Part shown: one piece after another, positions 37,396 through 49,333 of the stretch
Layout: every line of letters starts with the position of its first letter
Numbering within the stretch: position 1 is the stretch's first letter
DNA from: Acorus gramineus
Taxonomy: Eukaryota > Streptophyta > Magnoliopsida > Acorales > Acoraceae
DNA length: 64,000 nt
Reading direction: 5' to 3'
NCBI GenBank assembly: GCA_030737835.1
Contig: CM060849.1
Span: forward strand, 3,906,001 to 3,970,000
Notes under the pieces: generated by a model
Seen by the model: only the letters and a program-made list of their open reading frames with translations
What the model was told of the DNA's origin: nothing
Database searches by the model: none
Translations under genes and position numbers: made by a program

Positions 37396-38385
37396 TATCA
37401 CGCCCCAGGGTGGTCGTCCCCGAGACGTGGCAATATAAATAATAACAGCTATCAATACCTGAAGTCAACAAAGACTCCAACAACAACATACAAGGTGGTA
37501 AGGCAAAGATAAATGATAGCTAACTGAAAAACGGAAGCATAAAATATCAACTATGTCTGTAAACCAAAATATTATTACAGACTCGAATACACAATCACTG
37601 TCTTGTGAGAGCCAAGTCTAGTACAATAAAATACATCCTGTGCAACATGCATGATTAACAAATACATGACTCTAGGACTGCTGACAGCCTCGCACTCGCC
37701 AACCGCCGGACGGAATGCTCCATGCATGCAAGACCACGCCATAGGGAAGCTCCAGCTCCACGCCCAACACCGCCCCTGTAAAAGAAATAGTATGCGAGGA
37801 GTGAGCTACATGCTCAGTGAGTGGTTGGAAACCAAACACCATTACAACAATTTAATGTTAAGACAATTTCCTTTCGAGGAAAACATGGGTGGGGACCCAA
37901 TGGATAACAAGGTTGCACGGCGGCGCGACCAACCTCACTCTCACCCTCACTTTCGGAGGGAGACTCTTAGGACTCTTGAGGAGAGACTATACCGTTTGTC
38001 AAAGAGACGCGAAATTAATGGTCCACACAACACTATTGAATTATCTACAGAGAGATAGAGAGATAACTGTCCACCGATGTCTCTCAACATCGATACATAA
38101 CCGGACCCAACAACTATGGGAACGGACGAACAAACGAAAGGGTCACGTAGCGACGTGACTTCACCTCACCCCCGCCCCCGCCCCCGAAGGGAAACTCCTG
38201 GGACACCCGAAAAGAAAACAAAGGTTAACCATAACATCTGGTGTTACTGGATAACATAATACAACCAGTCCCTCCGCTACGAGGTAGAGATGCCACTACG
38301 ATACCTCAAAACGTTAGGCACAACTTACCCAGAATGTACTCGACGGGTATAAGAGTCATGTAACCACGTGACTCCCAACTCATCA
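37396..38385 (-). repeat. Chromovirus subfamily-II LTR, antisense, left part
   Basis: Begins TATCACGCCCCAGGGTGGTC, the reverse complement of the shared LTR end (GGCCGCCCTGGGGTGTGACA) with TG mutated to TA. It is colinear, reversed, with 54900-55760 and 59700-59920. It is interrupted at 38386 by the full-length element and resumes at 49334. There is no PBS outside its end, so it is a solo LTR or a 3' LTR. Confidence 0.8.
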
Positions 38386-38810
38386 TGTTATATATGTGTC
38401 ACTTTTAGCCTTCTGGTAACCATTGGAGCATTCTGGCAGTTTTTGAGTTTTTTTCATTTTTCGATCGGAACCGCTAAAATTTTGGACTGTTAGCTATCAT
38501 CCTCAGTTTGAGGACTCCGATTGAAAATCTAACTGCATATTATGTGTCCTGGTGCCATTCCAAGCCACTCACGAAAATTTCATCGAATTCCGGTAACGTT
38601 TCAGAATTTCACAGTTCCGGGGCGTATCTGGGTTTTGACCGAGCGAGAAGTCATTGGGAGAGTTGACTCGGTCAAAGTGGGCCCATGACTTGGTCAACCC
38701 CTTTTGTTTTTTTGTGTGGTTGGGTTGACCCAAGTCAAAGTTCACCTAATCCTCTTTAATCCTCTCTTAACCCTAATTAAACCTAGTTAACCCTAATCTA
38801 AGTGTGGGGT

Positions 38811-38820
38811 TATATTTAAG
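38811..38820 (+). promoter_or_regulatory. TATA-like box of the LTR promoter
   Basis: TATATTTAAG, conserved in the 3' LTR (about 46710). In the element at 59927 the corresponding place has an ATAAATAAAT run near 60359. It lies upstream of the pyrimidine-rich leader that begins the exon-like blocks. Confidence 0.45.
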
Positions 38821-39189
38821 TGAGCTAAAATATCTCCCCCACTATTCATCATCTTCCCCAAATTGATTTCTCTCTCCCCCTCTCTCTTTTTCCACCTTTT
38901 ACCCTAGTTAGAGAGCTTGGATCTCAAAACCCAAAGAAGAGAAAGGTAAGGGGAGCTCCCGATCTATCCACCGGTGGTCTTGGATTCGAGTTCCGATGTG
39001 TTTAGCCCCTTCTCACGCCCTCTTTTCTCCTCTGTTTTCAGCCATTTCGAGGGCTGAGGAAGAGCTCGGTGGTGGTGGCCTTGGAGGAGGTGTTTCGGTG
39101 CGCGGAGAGCAACCGAACTTCCCTTCCTTCCCTTGCTTCCTTGGGTAAGCTCTCTTTCCTTCCTTTTCTTGTTTAGATGAATGTTAGGA

Positions 39190-39770
39190 GGGGGGTTTTG
39201 AGTGTGGATGGTGGTCGGTGACTGTTGGTGGCTGTCGGGAGGGTGGTTGGCTGTCTCGGGCAGGATGGCAGCATAGGCAGCAGGCAGAGCAGGTGGCAGG
39301 GCGCGCGCGGGCGTGCGCGCGGGTGAAGCAGGAGCGTGCGGGCGCTGCGCGCTGGGTGCCGTGCGCGGGTGTGCGCGTGGGGCGCTGCGCAGAGGCGCGG
39401 TGCGTGCGGCGCGCAGGGGGTCGCGTACGGGTGCTGCGCGCAGGGCGCCGTGCTGGGGAGAGCGGTGGTGCGCGCGGGGCGAGGCGCTGGGCGCAGGGAG
39501 TGCGGATGTGCGCACTGAGGTGAGCCGGTGGTGCGCGCGGGGCGACGCGATGGGGCGCTGGGCATGCGGGTGTGCGCGCGAGTGTTGCGCTGGGGCACAG
39601 TGAGCGCGCGGTGCACCCAGGGGGGGCTTGGCAGAGTGTCCAGGCGTGCGGGCTGGGCTCGGCAGTGCGTCTGGGCGCGCGGGTCGGGGCTCGGCTGTGC
39701 GCCTGGGGCGGGTGGCCGTGCGAGCGGCTGCCCGGGGGTGCGGGAGTTAGTCGGGGTGCTTGGACTCGCG
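39190..39770. repeat. CpG-rich low-complexity cassette within the 5' LTR
   Basis: Made almost only of GCGCG, GGGTGCG and TGCGCGCG words in DNA otherwise AT-balanced. Long ORFs on both strands (Arg/Ala/Pro-rich) follow from composition. Homologous cassettes at 47200-47740 and 60830-61440 differ in length and word order. It lies between an upstream GTAAGC (39145) and TTGCAG (39885). Confidence 0.85.
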
Positions 39771-41376
39771 TGTGTACAGGCCGTATGTACGCTTGTCCGA
39801 GTGTTGGGTATTTTTAGTGTATTTTTGTGTATTTTTGTGGTATTTGTGTATTTTTACTCACCAAGTTGATTACCCTGTCTTGCAGATCTTGACGGACGGT
39901 CGCGCGATGACCCGGTTATCGGTGAGTGGGACAACCCAACCCAGTAGGGAGGCGCTATATGCACTTGGGCGTATACCGTCCTCCCCTGGGGCGCCGCAGT
40001 TGATATTAACTTGTTATATGTAATCCATGCAAGCATGATTAGTGTGTAGAATGCATGCCACCCTAGACTTTGTATGTTAGGGACTTACACCCTTAGGATA
40101 TGTGTAAGAGCCGTGCATCCTGTCACCTTGTTATCAAGCTAGGAAAGCCTCGACCTATGCATGCGTCCTAGTAGTTTGATTTATTAAATTAAATGCAAGC
40201 TTATGATATCTTTAGCATGCCTTAGGGAATATTAAGGGGCCTTGCGAGGTCAACATTGAGACCCGGGCTAGGGTACTCCGTGTTCCTTGTTTGGTTGGCG
40301 GGATGTCCTATATCGGGACCTCAGGTTGCCCTCCCAAGGTTTCTTTTCCCCATTAGTATCTTATATATATTCCCCGCATCCTGGTTATGCCCCCTGGTGG
40401 AATTCTGAAGAATTCAAGACATTAGAGTTGTAGAGATGTGTTGTCGACGGATCCGAGTGGATCATATGCGCATGGATAGGCTGTTCTGTTCCCTTCGTTG
40501 GATCCGTGTAGAGACTGCCCCGGCGTTAGAAAGGCTGTCCCGTGCAGGGGCTCCCATCAGTAGGCACCTCCTGATTTGGGAAGGACTGTGCTGAATGTTG
40601 GAGTGGCCAAGCGGCCTACGGAGTGGGGAGAGACTATCGGTGGACCAAGGGTGACCAACAGCCTAGTCAGTCCCAATATCCATGTCACCTGTTGAGGGGT
40701 GAGGGTGAGGGTGTGGTGGGCCGGCGATGTAGCGACCCACTGGATTGTGTAAGGATGATTATCAGCCTATTAAGTCCCAATATCCTTTGTCACCTATTGA
40801 GGGGTGAGGGTGAGGGTGTGGTGGATCGGCGATGTAGCGACCCACTGGATTTGTGTTGATTATGCCACTTTGAGGCTTTTAATGATTATTTGTGGTTGAT
40901 ATAAATTGTGATGCATGGGTTGTGCTATTCACTGAGCGTGTGGCTCACCCCTCGCATAATTATTTTCTCCAGTGATTACCGAGGCAGACTTGAAGGAGGA
41001 GCTCCCCGAGATACTGCACCAGTAGCGGAGTAGCGCCACGTGCCTCGAGTATCAGAGGCTATCAGATTCCCTTTTGATTGTATGTATATATTTCTGTGCT
41101 TGGGCACCCAGTTTGGATTGTATTTGGATGTTTGTGTGTATATTGGCTCTCACAGGACAGTTGATTATGTATCGAGTCTGTAATGTGTTGTTGATTTACA
41201 GATTCAGTCTTTTTAGCTTCCGCTATTTGTGTATGCATCATGTCAGCCTCTTTGTTGTCTGTGTTGTCTTTTTAGCTGTTGTTTATGGTATGCTATTGAT
41301 CTCCTGTATTGACTGCTGATATCATGTATACGCTTGCCGCGTCCCGGGGACGGCCGCCCTGGGGTGTGACAAAAGT

Positions 41377-41388
41377 TGGTATCAGAGC
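41377..41388 (+). promoter_or_regulatory. Primer binding site (initiator Met tRNA)
   Basis: TGGTATCAGAGC, five bases after the LTR end GTGACA. This is the standard PBS of plant chromoviruses. Confidence 0.92.
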
Positions 41389-41490
41389 CTGGTCCTGTCA
41401 GAGCCAATGGTCTTCTTTTCATAGAGATGAGTCCTAGGATTTCTATATGAGTATTCTGATCCTAGTGTCTGGTTTTCTTAGGTTGCTGAT

Positions 41491-44400
41491 ATGCCTCCTT
41501 GCAGAGGACGGCGCGGACGTGGTCCCTCTCGACCTTTGGAGGTTTCCAGACCTACCAGAGGCGAGGATGCTATTGGAGAGTCCTCAGCCGTGAGGCCAGG
41601 ATCGGCGCAGGAGCCTCCTGCCTGGGAGCGCGAGTTTGCGAGGATAGCAGATTTGGTGGAGACGCAGACCAGGGCATTGGAGGCCCAGACCAGAGTATTG
41701 GCAGATCAGGCACGGGAGATTCAGGAGCTGCGGGCGGCCCGCGAGGCAGTTCCGCAGGTCCCCTTGGTGGCAGATCCACCTGTGGTACCCGACGTACCCC
41801 CAGTCCCCGTGGTGGTTCCGGCGGTCAGAGTTCAGGATCCCCAGGAGAGGGAGGTGGGGCTAGAGGCTGCAGCGCGGGTGCAGCAGAGTGGCCTCGCAGC
41901 CTTTCTGAAGCTCCACCCTCCCGAGTTCCAGGGTCAGACGGCGGATCCTCTTGCTCCAGAGCGATGGTTGATGGAGGTGGATGCGATCTTCTCGACCATG
42001 CTTTGCACCGATCGCTAGCGAGTCTCCCTGGCCACTTTTATGCTGAAGGGTAGCGCCACCGACTGGTGGGCTACTAGATCAGTGGACATCCCGGAGGGAG
42101 TGGAGCAGCTTTCATGGACGGGGTTCCGGAGGTATTTCTTGGAGGAGTACTTCCCGTTCTCGATGCGACAGATCGTGATGCAGGAGTTTGAGCAGCTGAC
42201 GCAGGGCTCTATGTCTGTCGCTGACTACTCCACGCGCTTCACGAGGCTGTCCAGATTCGCTCCAGCTTTGGTGATGGACGAGGAGACGAGGTGCCGTCGA
42301 TTCGAGCTTTGTCTCAGCAGCGCCATTCGGGTGCATGTTACCTCCCAGGCATTCACGAGGTACTCCGACTTGGTGTCTCGAGCGAAGACCGTCGAGCGAG
42401 ACATCGGGATCCTCGTGAGGACTTCGGCCCCATCGGCAGACCAAAGGCCACCCAGGAGCCAGGACCGGGGACAGCGCAAGAAGAAGAGGCCCCGCTTTGA
42501 TCGGTCAGCGGCTGCCTCTCCTCCAGCAGATGTGGTGCCAGTGCGAGGTCCAGCACCCATCGCAGCAGTGCCAGTCCAGGCGAGGCGACCAGAGACGCGG
42601 CGCTGTTATCACTGTCAGCGCGTCGGGCATATCTTGTATAATTGCCCTGATGCTGGCCGACCCCGCGTGATGCCTCTGCAGCAGCAGCAGTTGCAGCAGC
42701 AGCCGTTTCAGCAACAGCCTCAGCGCCAGCCACAGCAGCAGCCTCAGCGTCAGCAGCAGCAGCCACAGGGTGGCCGTGCTGACCAGAGGAGGCAGCCAGC
42801 GCAGCCGGTGAGGCGTGCCCCTGCTCCTCAGCCTCAGTTTGTTCAGGGCCGAGTGGCAGCGCTTTCGACAGAGGAGGCTCAGGCATCAGGCAGCGTGGTC
42901 AGAGGTACTGTCCAGATCTCCCAGCTCCCTGCATATGTGTTGTTTGATTCCAGAGCCACACACTCGTTCGTGTCTCCCGCTTTCGCCCCTTTGGATGCTA
43001 TCTTGGAGATATCATTGCCCGTAGGAGACCGTATTCTCCTCCGTTCTGTGTACCGAGGGTGTACGGTGGAGGTTGCGGAGCATGAGTTTCCAGTGGAGTT
43101 GGTGGAGCTCGCGATGACGGACTTTGATGCCATCCTGGGAATGGATTGGCTTGCAGCTAGTCACGCCAGCATCGACTGTTTTGCCAAGTCGGTGTCTTTC
43201 CACCTTCCGGGTCGGAGGTCCTTCCAGTTCGTGGGCGATCGTGACGTAGCCCCTTTGGGGTTCGTGTCGTCCATGCAGGCGTGGAGACTCCTTCAGGGAG
43301 GATGCGAGGGCTTTCTAGCATATATTGCTCAGGAGGATGCACCGCTGCGGACAGATATCAGTCAGACTCCGGTCGTGGCAGAGTATCCTGAGGTTTTCCC
43401 CGATGATCTTCCGGGATTACCGCCGGATCGCGCGATCGAGTTTGAGATCAATCTGATTCCGGGGACCGAGCCGATTTCGAGAGCTCCGTACCGGATGGCC
43501 CCTGCAGAGCTGAGGGTGCTCAAGGAGCAGTTGGAGGAGTTGCTGGAGAAGGGCTTCGCACGTCCGAGTGTTTCTCCGTGGGGAGCCCCTGTCCTGTTCG
43601 TCCGGAAGAAGGACGGTTCGCTGCGGCTGTGTATTGATTACAGGCAGCTGAACAAGCGGACAGTGAAGAACAAGTACCCCTTGCCGCGGATAGATGATCT
43701 GTTTGACCAGCTCCAGGGAGCGCGTGTCTTTTCCAAGATCGATCTCCGTTCGGGGTACTATCAGCTGAAGATCCGGGAGTCAGACATTCCAAGACGGCCT
43801 TTCGTACCCGGTATGGGCACTACGAGTTCAGAGTATTGCCATTTGGGTTGACGAACGCGCGGCGGCCTTCATGGATCTGATGAACCGGGTGTTTCGGCCC
43901 TTCCTCGACTCCTTTGTGGTAGTATTCATCGATGACATATTGGTGTACTCGAGGAGTCTTGAGGAGCACGCTCACCATCTCCGCACTGTCTTGGAGACTT
44001 TGGCCAGACATCAGTTGTTCGCCAAGTTCAGCAAGTGCGAGTTCTGGTTGGAGCGTATGGCCTTTCTGGGCCATGTGATTTCCGGTGAGGGCATATCTGT
44101 GGACCCGGAGAAGACGCTCGCCGTGTCGAATTGGCGTCGACCGTCGAACCCCACAGAGATTCGGAGCTTCTTGGGCTTGGCGGGTTATTACAGGAGGTTT
44201 GTCGAGGGTTTCTCGAAGATAGCCGTTCCTCTTACCCGCCTCACTCGGAAGGATGTTCGGTTCGAGTGGTCCCCGTCTTGCGAGGAGAGCTTCCAGGAGT
44301 TGAAGCGAAGGCTCACCTCAGCGCCAGTTCTTACCCTTCCGTCTGGGAGTGGTGGGTTCGCAGTTTACTGATGCATCGCAGTTGGGTGTGGGTTGCGTCC

Positions 44401-46241
44401 TGATGCAGCACGGTAAGGTTGTGGCTTACGCGTCGCGTCAGTTGAAGCCCCATGAGCAGAATTACCCCACCCACGACCTTGAGTTGGCAGCGATCATCTT
44501 TGCGCTGAAGATGTGGAGGCATTACCTCTATGGAGAGGAGTTCGAGCTCTTTACCGATCATAAGAGCTTGACATATTTGCAGTCCCAGCCGGAGCTCAAC
44601 ATGCGTCAGAGACGTTGGGTTGAGTTCCTGACGGACTATGATTGTGACATCGCTTACCATCCGGGTAAGGCGAATGTCGTGGCAGACGCTCTCAGTAGGC
44701 AGCCCTTGGGCATGGCCGCCCACATGGCTGTCCGTCGTTGGAGGCTTCTGGAGGAGGCCGCTTGCTGGATCAGTGTTCGAGAGACTCCTGCGGGTGGCTT
44801 TTTGGCCAGGCTAGTGGTGCAGCCAGTCCTTCTCGACGATATCCGCACGGCTCAGGCTCAGGATCCGCATTTTATAGTCCTCTCTGAAGGCGTCGCCCGG
44901 GGCGAGCGTCCGGACTACCAGATTTGCTCGGACGGGATCCTGCGATTCAGAGGCCGAGTGTGCATTCCGACGACGCAGAGCTGAAGCGGAAGATTCTGGA
45001 CGAGGCCCATCGTTCGAGGTACACAGTGCATCCTGGTGGCACGAAGATGTACAGGGGCCTTCGTCGTGGCTACTGGTGGCGCGGGATGAAGACGGATATT
45101 GCCCGTTTCGTTGCCCGATGCCTAGTATGCCAGCAGGTGAAGTCGGAGCATCAGCGCCCTGCGGGGAAGCTGCAGTCCATTGAGATCCCTCAGTGGAAGT
45201 GGGAGCAGATCACCATGGACTTCGTCTCGGGTTTGCTGAGGTCACGTTCGGGTCGCGATGCCATCTGGGTGATCGTCGACCGGCTGACGAAGTCTGCTCA
45301 TTTCCTCCCCATCCGACTCACCGATTCTCTGGACACCCTGGCGCAGTTATTTATCTCTGAGATTGTTCGTCTCCATGGCACTCCTGTCAGCATCATTTCT
45401 GATCGAGACGCGCGTTTTACTTCGAGGTTCTGGCGTAGCCTCCAGCACGCCCTTGGTACGAACCTCCATTTCAGTACAGCGTTTCATCCGCAGACGGACG
45501 GCCAGTCGAGAGGACGATCCAGACCTTGAGGATATGCTGCGAGCCTGTGTTCTCGATTTTGGAGGCAGTTGGGAGAGGCACCTTCCGTTGGTGGAGTTTG
45601 CCTACAACAACAGCTACCACTCGAGTATCCGGATGGCTCTATGGCCGCAGCTGCAGGTCCCCCTTGTGTTGGGACGAGGTCGGAGAGCGCCAGTTGGAGG
45701 GACCAGAGATCGTTCACCAGACCTCAGAGATGGTGAAGACGATTCGCGAGCGTATCCGAGTCGCTCAGAGTCGTCAGAAGTGCTACGCCGACCGTCGTCG
45801 CCGTGAGCTCGCCTTCGAGGTTGGTGACCATGTCTTCTTGAAGGTGTCCCCGATGAAGGGCATCTTCCGTTTCGGTGTGCGGGGCAAGCTGAGTCCGCGT
45901 TTCATTGGGCCGTTCCTCATCCTCGAGCGAGTTGGAGAGGTGGCCTATCGCATAGCTCTGCCCCCACAGTTGGCTCAGGCCCATGACGTCTTCCATGTCT
46001 CGCAGCTGAGGCGCTATGTCCACGATCCTGCTCACGTCATCCCGTTCGAGCCGCTCGTCTTCGAGCCGGACTTGTCTTTCGTGGAGCAGCCGATTGAGAT
46101 CCTGGACCGCCGCGAGAAGAGGCTCCGCACCAAGACCGTCCAGCTGGTCAAGGTGCGATGGCAGCACCGTTCCGGTGCCGAGGCCACTGGGAGCTCGAGG
46201 ACGCCATGCGTGACGCGTATCCGCATCTTTTCCCTTCTTAG
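41491..46241 (+). pseudogene. Chromovirus gag-pol polyprotein, broken
   Basis: ATG 41491 (MPPCRGRRGRGPSRPLEV). An in-frame TAG at 42016 splits gag. The capsid domain follows ([35 protein letters not shown]), then the zinc knuckle [14 protein letters not shown] near 42600. The protease has FDSRATHSF, with Arg where Gly is usual. [22 protein letters not shown], then frame changes near 43790 and 43860, then [14 protein letters not shown]. RNase [12 protein letters not shown] and [12 protein letters not shown] after a break near 44367. Integrase: [31 protein letters not shown]; a lost base near 45507 disrupts the codon of the third catalytic residue (Glu). The C-terminus has VFHVSQLRRYVHDP and a chromodomain-like segment ending near 46241. 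It could not make functional protein as it stands. Confidence 0.9.
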
Positions 46242-46273
46242 ATGTTCTTGTATTTATTTTGAGGACAAAATTT

Positions 46274-46287
46274 CCTAAGGGGGGGAA
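46274..46287 (+). promoter_or_regulatory. Polypurine tract of the chromovirus
   Basis: CCTAAGGGGGGGAA abuts the 3' LTR start TGTTATATATG. Confidence 0.85.
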
Positions 46288-49200
46288 TGTTATATATGTG
46301 TCACTTTTAGCCTTCTGGTAACCATTGGAGCATTCTGGCAGTTTTTGAGTTTTTTTCGTTTTTCGATTGGAACCGCAAAATTTTGAACTGTTAGCTATCA
46401 TCCTGAGTTTGAGGACTCCGATTGAAAATCTAACTGCATATTATGTGTCCTGGTGCCATTCCAAGCCACTCACAAAAATTTCATCGAATTCCGGTAATGT
46501 TTCAGAATTTCACAGTTCCGGGGCGTATCCGGGTTTTGACCGAGCGAGAAGTCATTGGGAGAGTTGACTCGGTCAAAGTGGGCCCATGACTTGGTCAACC
46601 CCTTTTGTTTTTTTGTGTGGTTGGGTTGACCCAAGTCAAAGTTCACTAATCCTCTTTAATCCTCTCTTAAGCCCTAATTAAACCTAGTTAACCTAATCTA
46701 AGTGTGGGTTATATTTAAGTGAGATGAAAATATCTCCTCCACTATTCATCATCTTCCCCAAATTGATTTCTCTCTCCCCCTCTCTCTTTTTCCACCTTTT
46801 ACCCTAGTTAGAGAGCTTGGATCTCAAAACCCAAAGAAGAGAAAGGTAAGGGGAGCTCCCCATCTATCCACCGGTGGTCTCGGATTCGAGTTCCGATGTG
46901 TTTAGCCCCTTCTCACGCCCTCTTTTCTCCTCTGATTTCAGCCATTTCGAGGGCTGAGGAAGAGCTCGGTGGTGGTGGCCTTGGAGGAGGTGTTTCGGTG
47001 CGCGGAGAGCAACCGAACTTCCCTTCCTTCCCTTCCTTCCTTGGGTAAGCTCTCTTTCCTTCCTTTTCTTGTTTAGATGAATGTTAGGAGGGGGTTTTGA
47101 GTGTGGATGGTGGTCGGTGGCTGTCGACGGCGGTTGGGGGCGGTTGGAGGCCATGGGTGGCCGTCGGGAGGGTGGTTGGCTGTCTCGGGGGCAGCGCAGC
47201 AGGCAGAGCAGGTGGCAGGGCGCGCGCGGGCGTGAGCGCGGGTGGAGCAGGAGCGTGCGGGCGCTGCGCGCTGGGCGCCATGTGCGGGTGTGTGCATGGG
47301 GCGCTGCGTAGAGGCGCGGTGCGTGCCGAGCGCAGGGCGCCGTGCTGGGGAGAGCGGTGGTGCGCACGGGGTGAGTGCGGGACGAGGCGCTAGGCGCAGG
47401 GCATGCGGATGTGCCCGGTGAGGCGAGCCGGTGGTGCGCGCGGGGTGCGCACGGGGCGAGGCGATGGGGCGCTGGGCGAGCTGGTGGTGCGCGCAGGGTG
47501 CGTGTGGGGAGAGGCGATGGGGCGCTGGGCATGCGGGTGTGCGCGCGAGTCGCTGCGATAGGGCGCATTGGGCGCGCGGTGCACCGGGGGGGACTTGGCG
47601 GAGTTTCCGGGCGTGCGGGCTGGGCTCGGCAGTGCGCTGGGCGCGCGGGTCGGGGCTCGGCTGTGCGCCTGGGGGGGTGGCCGTGCGGGCTGCTGCCCGG
47701 GGGTTCGGGAGTGATTTGGGGTGCTCGGACTCGTGTGCGTACAGGCCGTATGTACGCTTGTCCGAGTGTTGGGTATTTTTAGTGTATTTTTGTGTATTTT
47801 TGTGGTATTTGTGTATTTTTACTCACCAAGTTGATTACCCTGTCTTGCAGATCTTGACGGACGGTCGCGCGACGACCCGGTTATCGGTGAGTGGGACAAC
47901 CCAACCCAGTTGGGAGGCGCTATATGCACTTGGGCATATACCGTCCTCCCCTGGGGCACCGTAGTTGATATTAACTTGTTATATGTAATCCATGCAAGCA
48001 TGATTAGTGTGTAGAATGCATGCTACCCTAGACTTTGTATGTTAGGGACTTGCACCCTTAGGATATGTGTAAGAGCCGTGCATCCTGTCACCTTGTTATC
48101 ATGCTAGGAAAGCCTCGACCTATGCATGCGTCCTAGTAGTTTGATTTATTAAATTAAATGCAAGCTTATGATATCTTTAGCATGCCTTAGGGAATATTAA
48201 GGGGCCTTGCGAGGTCAACATTGAGACCCGGGCTAGGATACTCCGTGTTCCTTGTTTGGTTGGCGGGATGTCCTATATCGGGCCCTCAGGTTGCCCTCCC
48301 AAGGTTTCTTTTCCCCATTACTATCTTATATATATTCCCCGCATCTTGGTTATGCGCGCTGGAGGAATTCTGAAGAATTCAAGACATTAGAGTTGTTGAG
48401 ATTTGTTGTCGGCGGATCCGAGTAGATCATATGAGCATGGATAGGCTGTTCTGTTCCCTTCGTTGGATCCGTGTAGAGACTGCCCCGGTGTTAGAAAGGC
48501 TGTCCCGTGTAGGGGCTCCCATCAGTAGGCACCTCTTGATTTGGGAAGGACTGTGCTGAATGTGGGGGTGGCCAAGCGGCCTACGGAGTGGGGAGAGACT
48601 ATCGGTGGACCAAGGGTGACCAACAGCCTAGTCAGTCCCAATATCCAATGTCACCTGTTGAGGGGTGAGGGTGAGGGTGTGGTGGGCCGGCGATGTAGCG
48701 ACCCACTGGATTGTGTAAGGATGATTATCAGCCTATTAAGTCCCAATATCCTTTGTCACCTTGAGGGGTGAGGGTGAGGGTGTGGTGGTTCGGCGACGTA
48801 GCGACCCATTGGATTCGTGTTGTTTATGCCACTTTGAGGCTTTTAATGATTTTTTGTGGTTAATATAAATTGTGATGCATGGGTTGTGCTGTTCACTGAG
48901 CGTGTGGCTCACCCCTCGCATAATATTTTCTCCAGTGATTACCGAGGCGGACTTGAAGGAGGAGCTCCCCGAGCGACTGCACCAGTAGCGGAGTAGCGCC
49001 ACGTCCCTCGAGTTTTAGAGGCCATCAAGATCCTTTTGATTGTATGTATATATTTCTGTGCTTGGGCACCCAGTTCGGATTGTATTTGGATGTTTGTGTT
49101 TATATTGGCTCTCACAGGACATATGATTATGTATCGAGTCTGTAATGTGTTGTTGATTTACAGATTCAGTCTTTTTAGCTTCCGCTATCTGTGTATACAT

Positions 49201-49333
49201 CATGTCAGCCTCTTTGTTGTCTGTGTTGTCTTTTTAGCTGTTGTTTATGGTATGCTATTGATCTCCTGTATTGACTGCTGATATCATGTATATGCTTGGC
49301 GCGTCCCAGGGACGGCCGCCTTGGGGCGTGACA
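46288..49333 (+). repeat. 3' LTR of the full-length chromovirus
   Basis: 3046 bp. Colinear with 38386-41371 with few substitutions; most differences are length changes in the CpG-rich block. It shares the ~105-bp internal tandem copy, which therefore predates this insertion. Confidence 0.95.

Larger units (their letters stand above)
38386..41371 (+). repeat. 5' LTR of the full-length chromovirus
   Basis: TGTTATATATGTGTCAC to GGGGTGTGACA, 2986 bp, matched by the 3' LTR. It contains a TATA-like TATATTTAAG (38811), a CpG-rich block (39300-39760), a tandem copy of about 105 bp around 40663-40850, and conserved splice-like signals described in the findings. Confidence 0.95.
38386..49333 (+). mobile_element. 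Full-length Ty3/gypsy chromovirus (Tekay/Del-like), subfamily I
   Basis: 10.9 kb: 5' LTR, PBS complementary to initiator-Met tRNA, gag-pol, PPT, 3' LTR. Target duplication CATCA / CATCC (one mismatch). The long LTRs, the order PR-RT-RH-IN and a C-terminal chromodomain-like segment place it with Tekay/Del. It is inserted within the antisense LTR 37396-38385 / 49334-51690. Coding is broken by one in-frame TAG and several short deletions. Confidence 0.93.

Noticed and set aside
38964..39869. Long Ala/Arg/Pro-rich ORFs on both strands (also at 46864-47782 and 60726-61601)
   Set aside because: They exist because the CpG-rich cassette has few stops in any frame; composition explains them.
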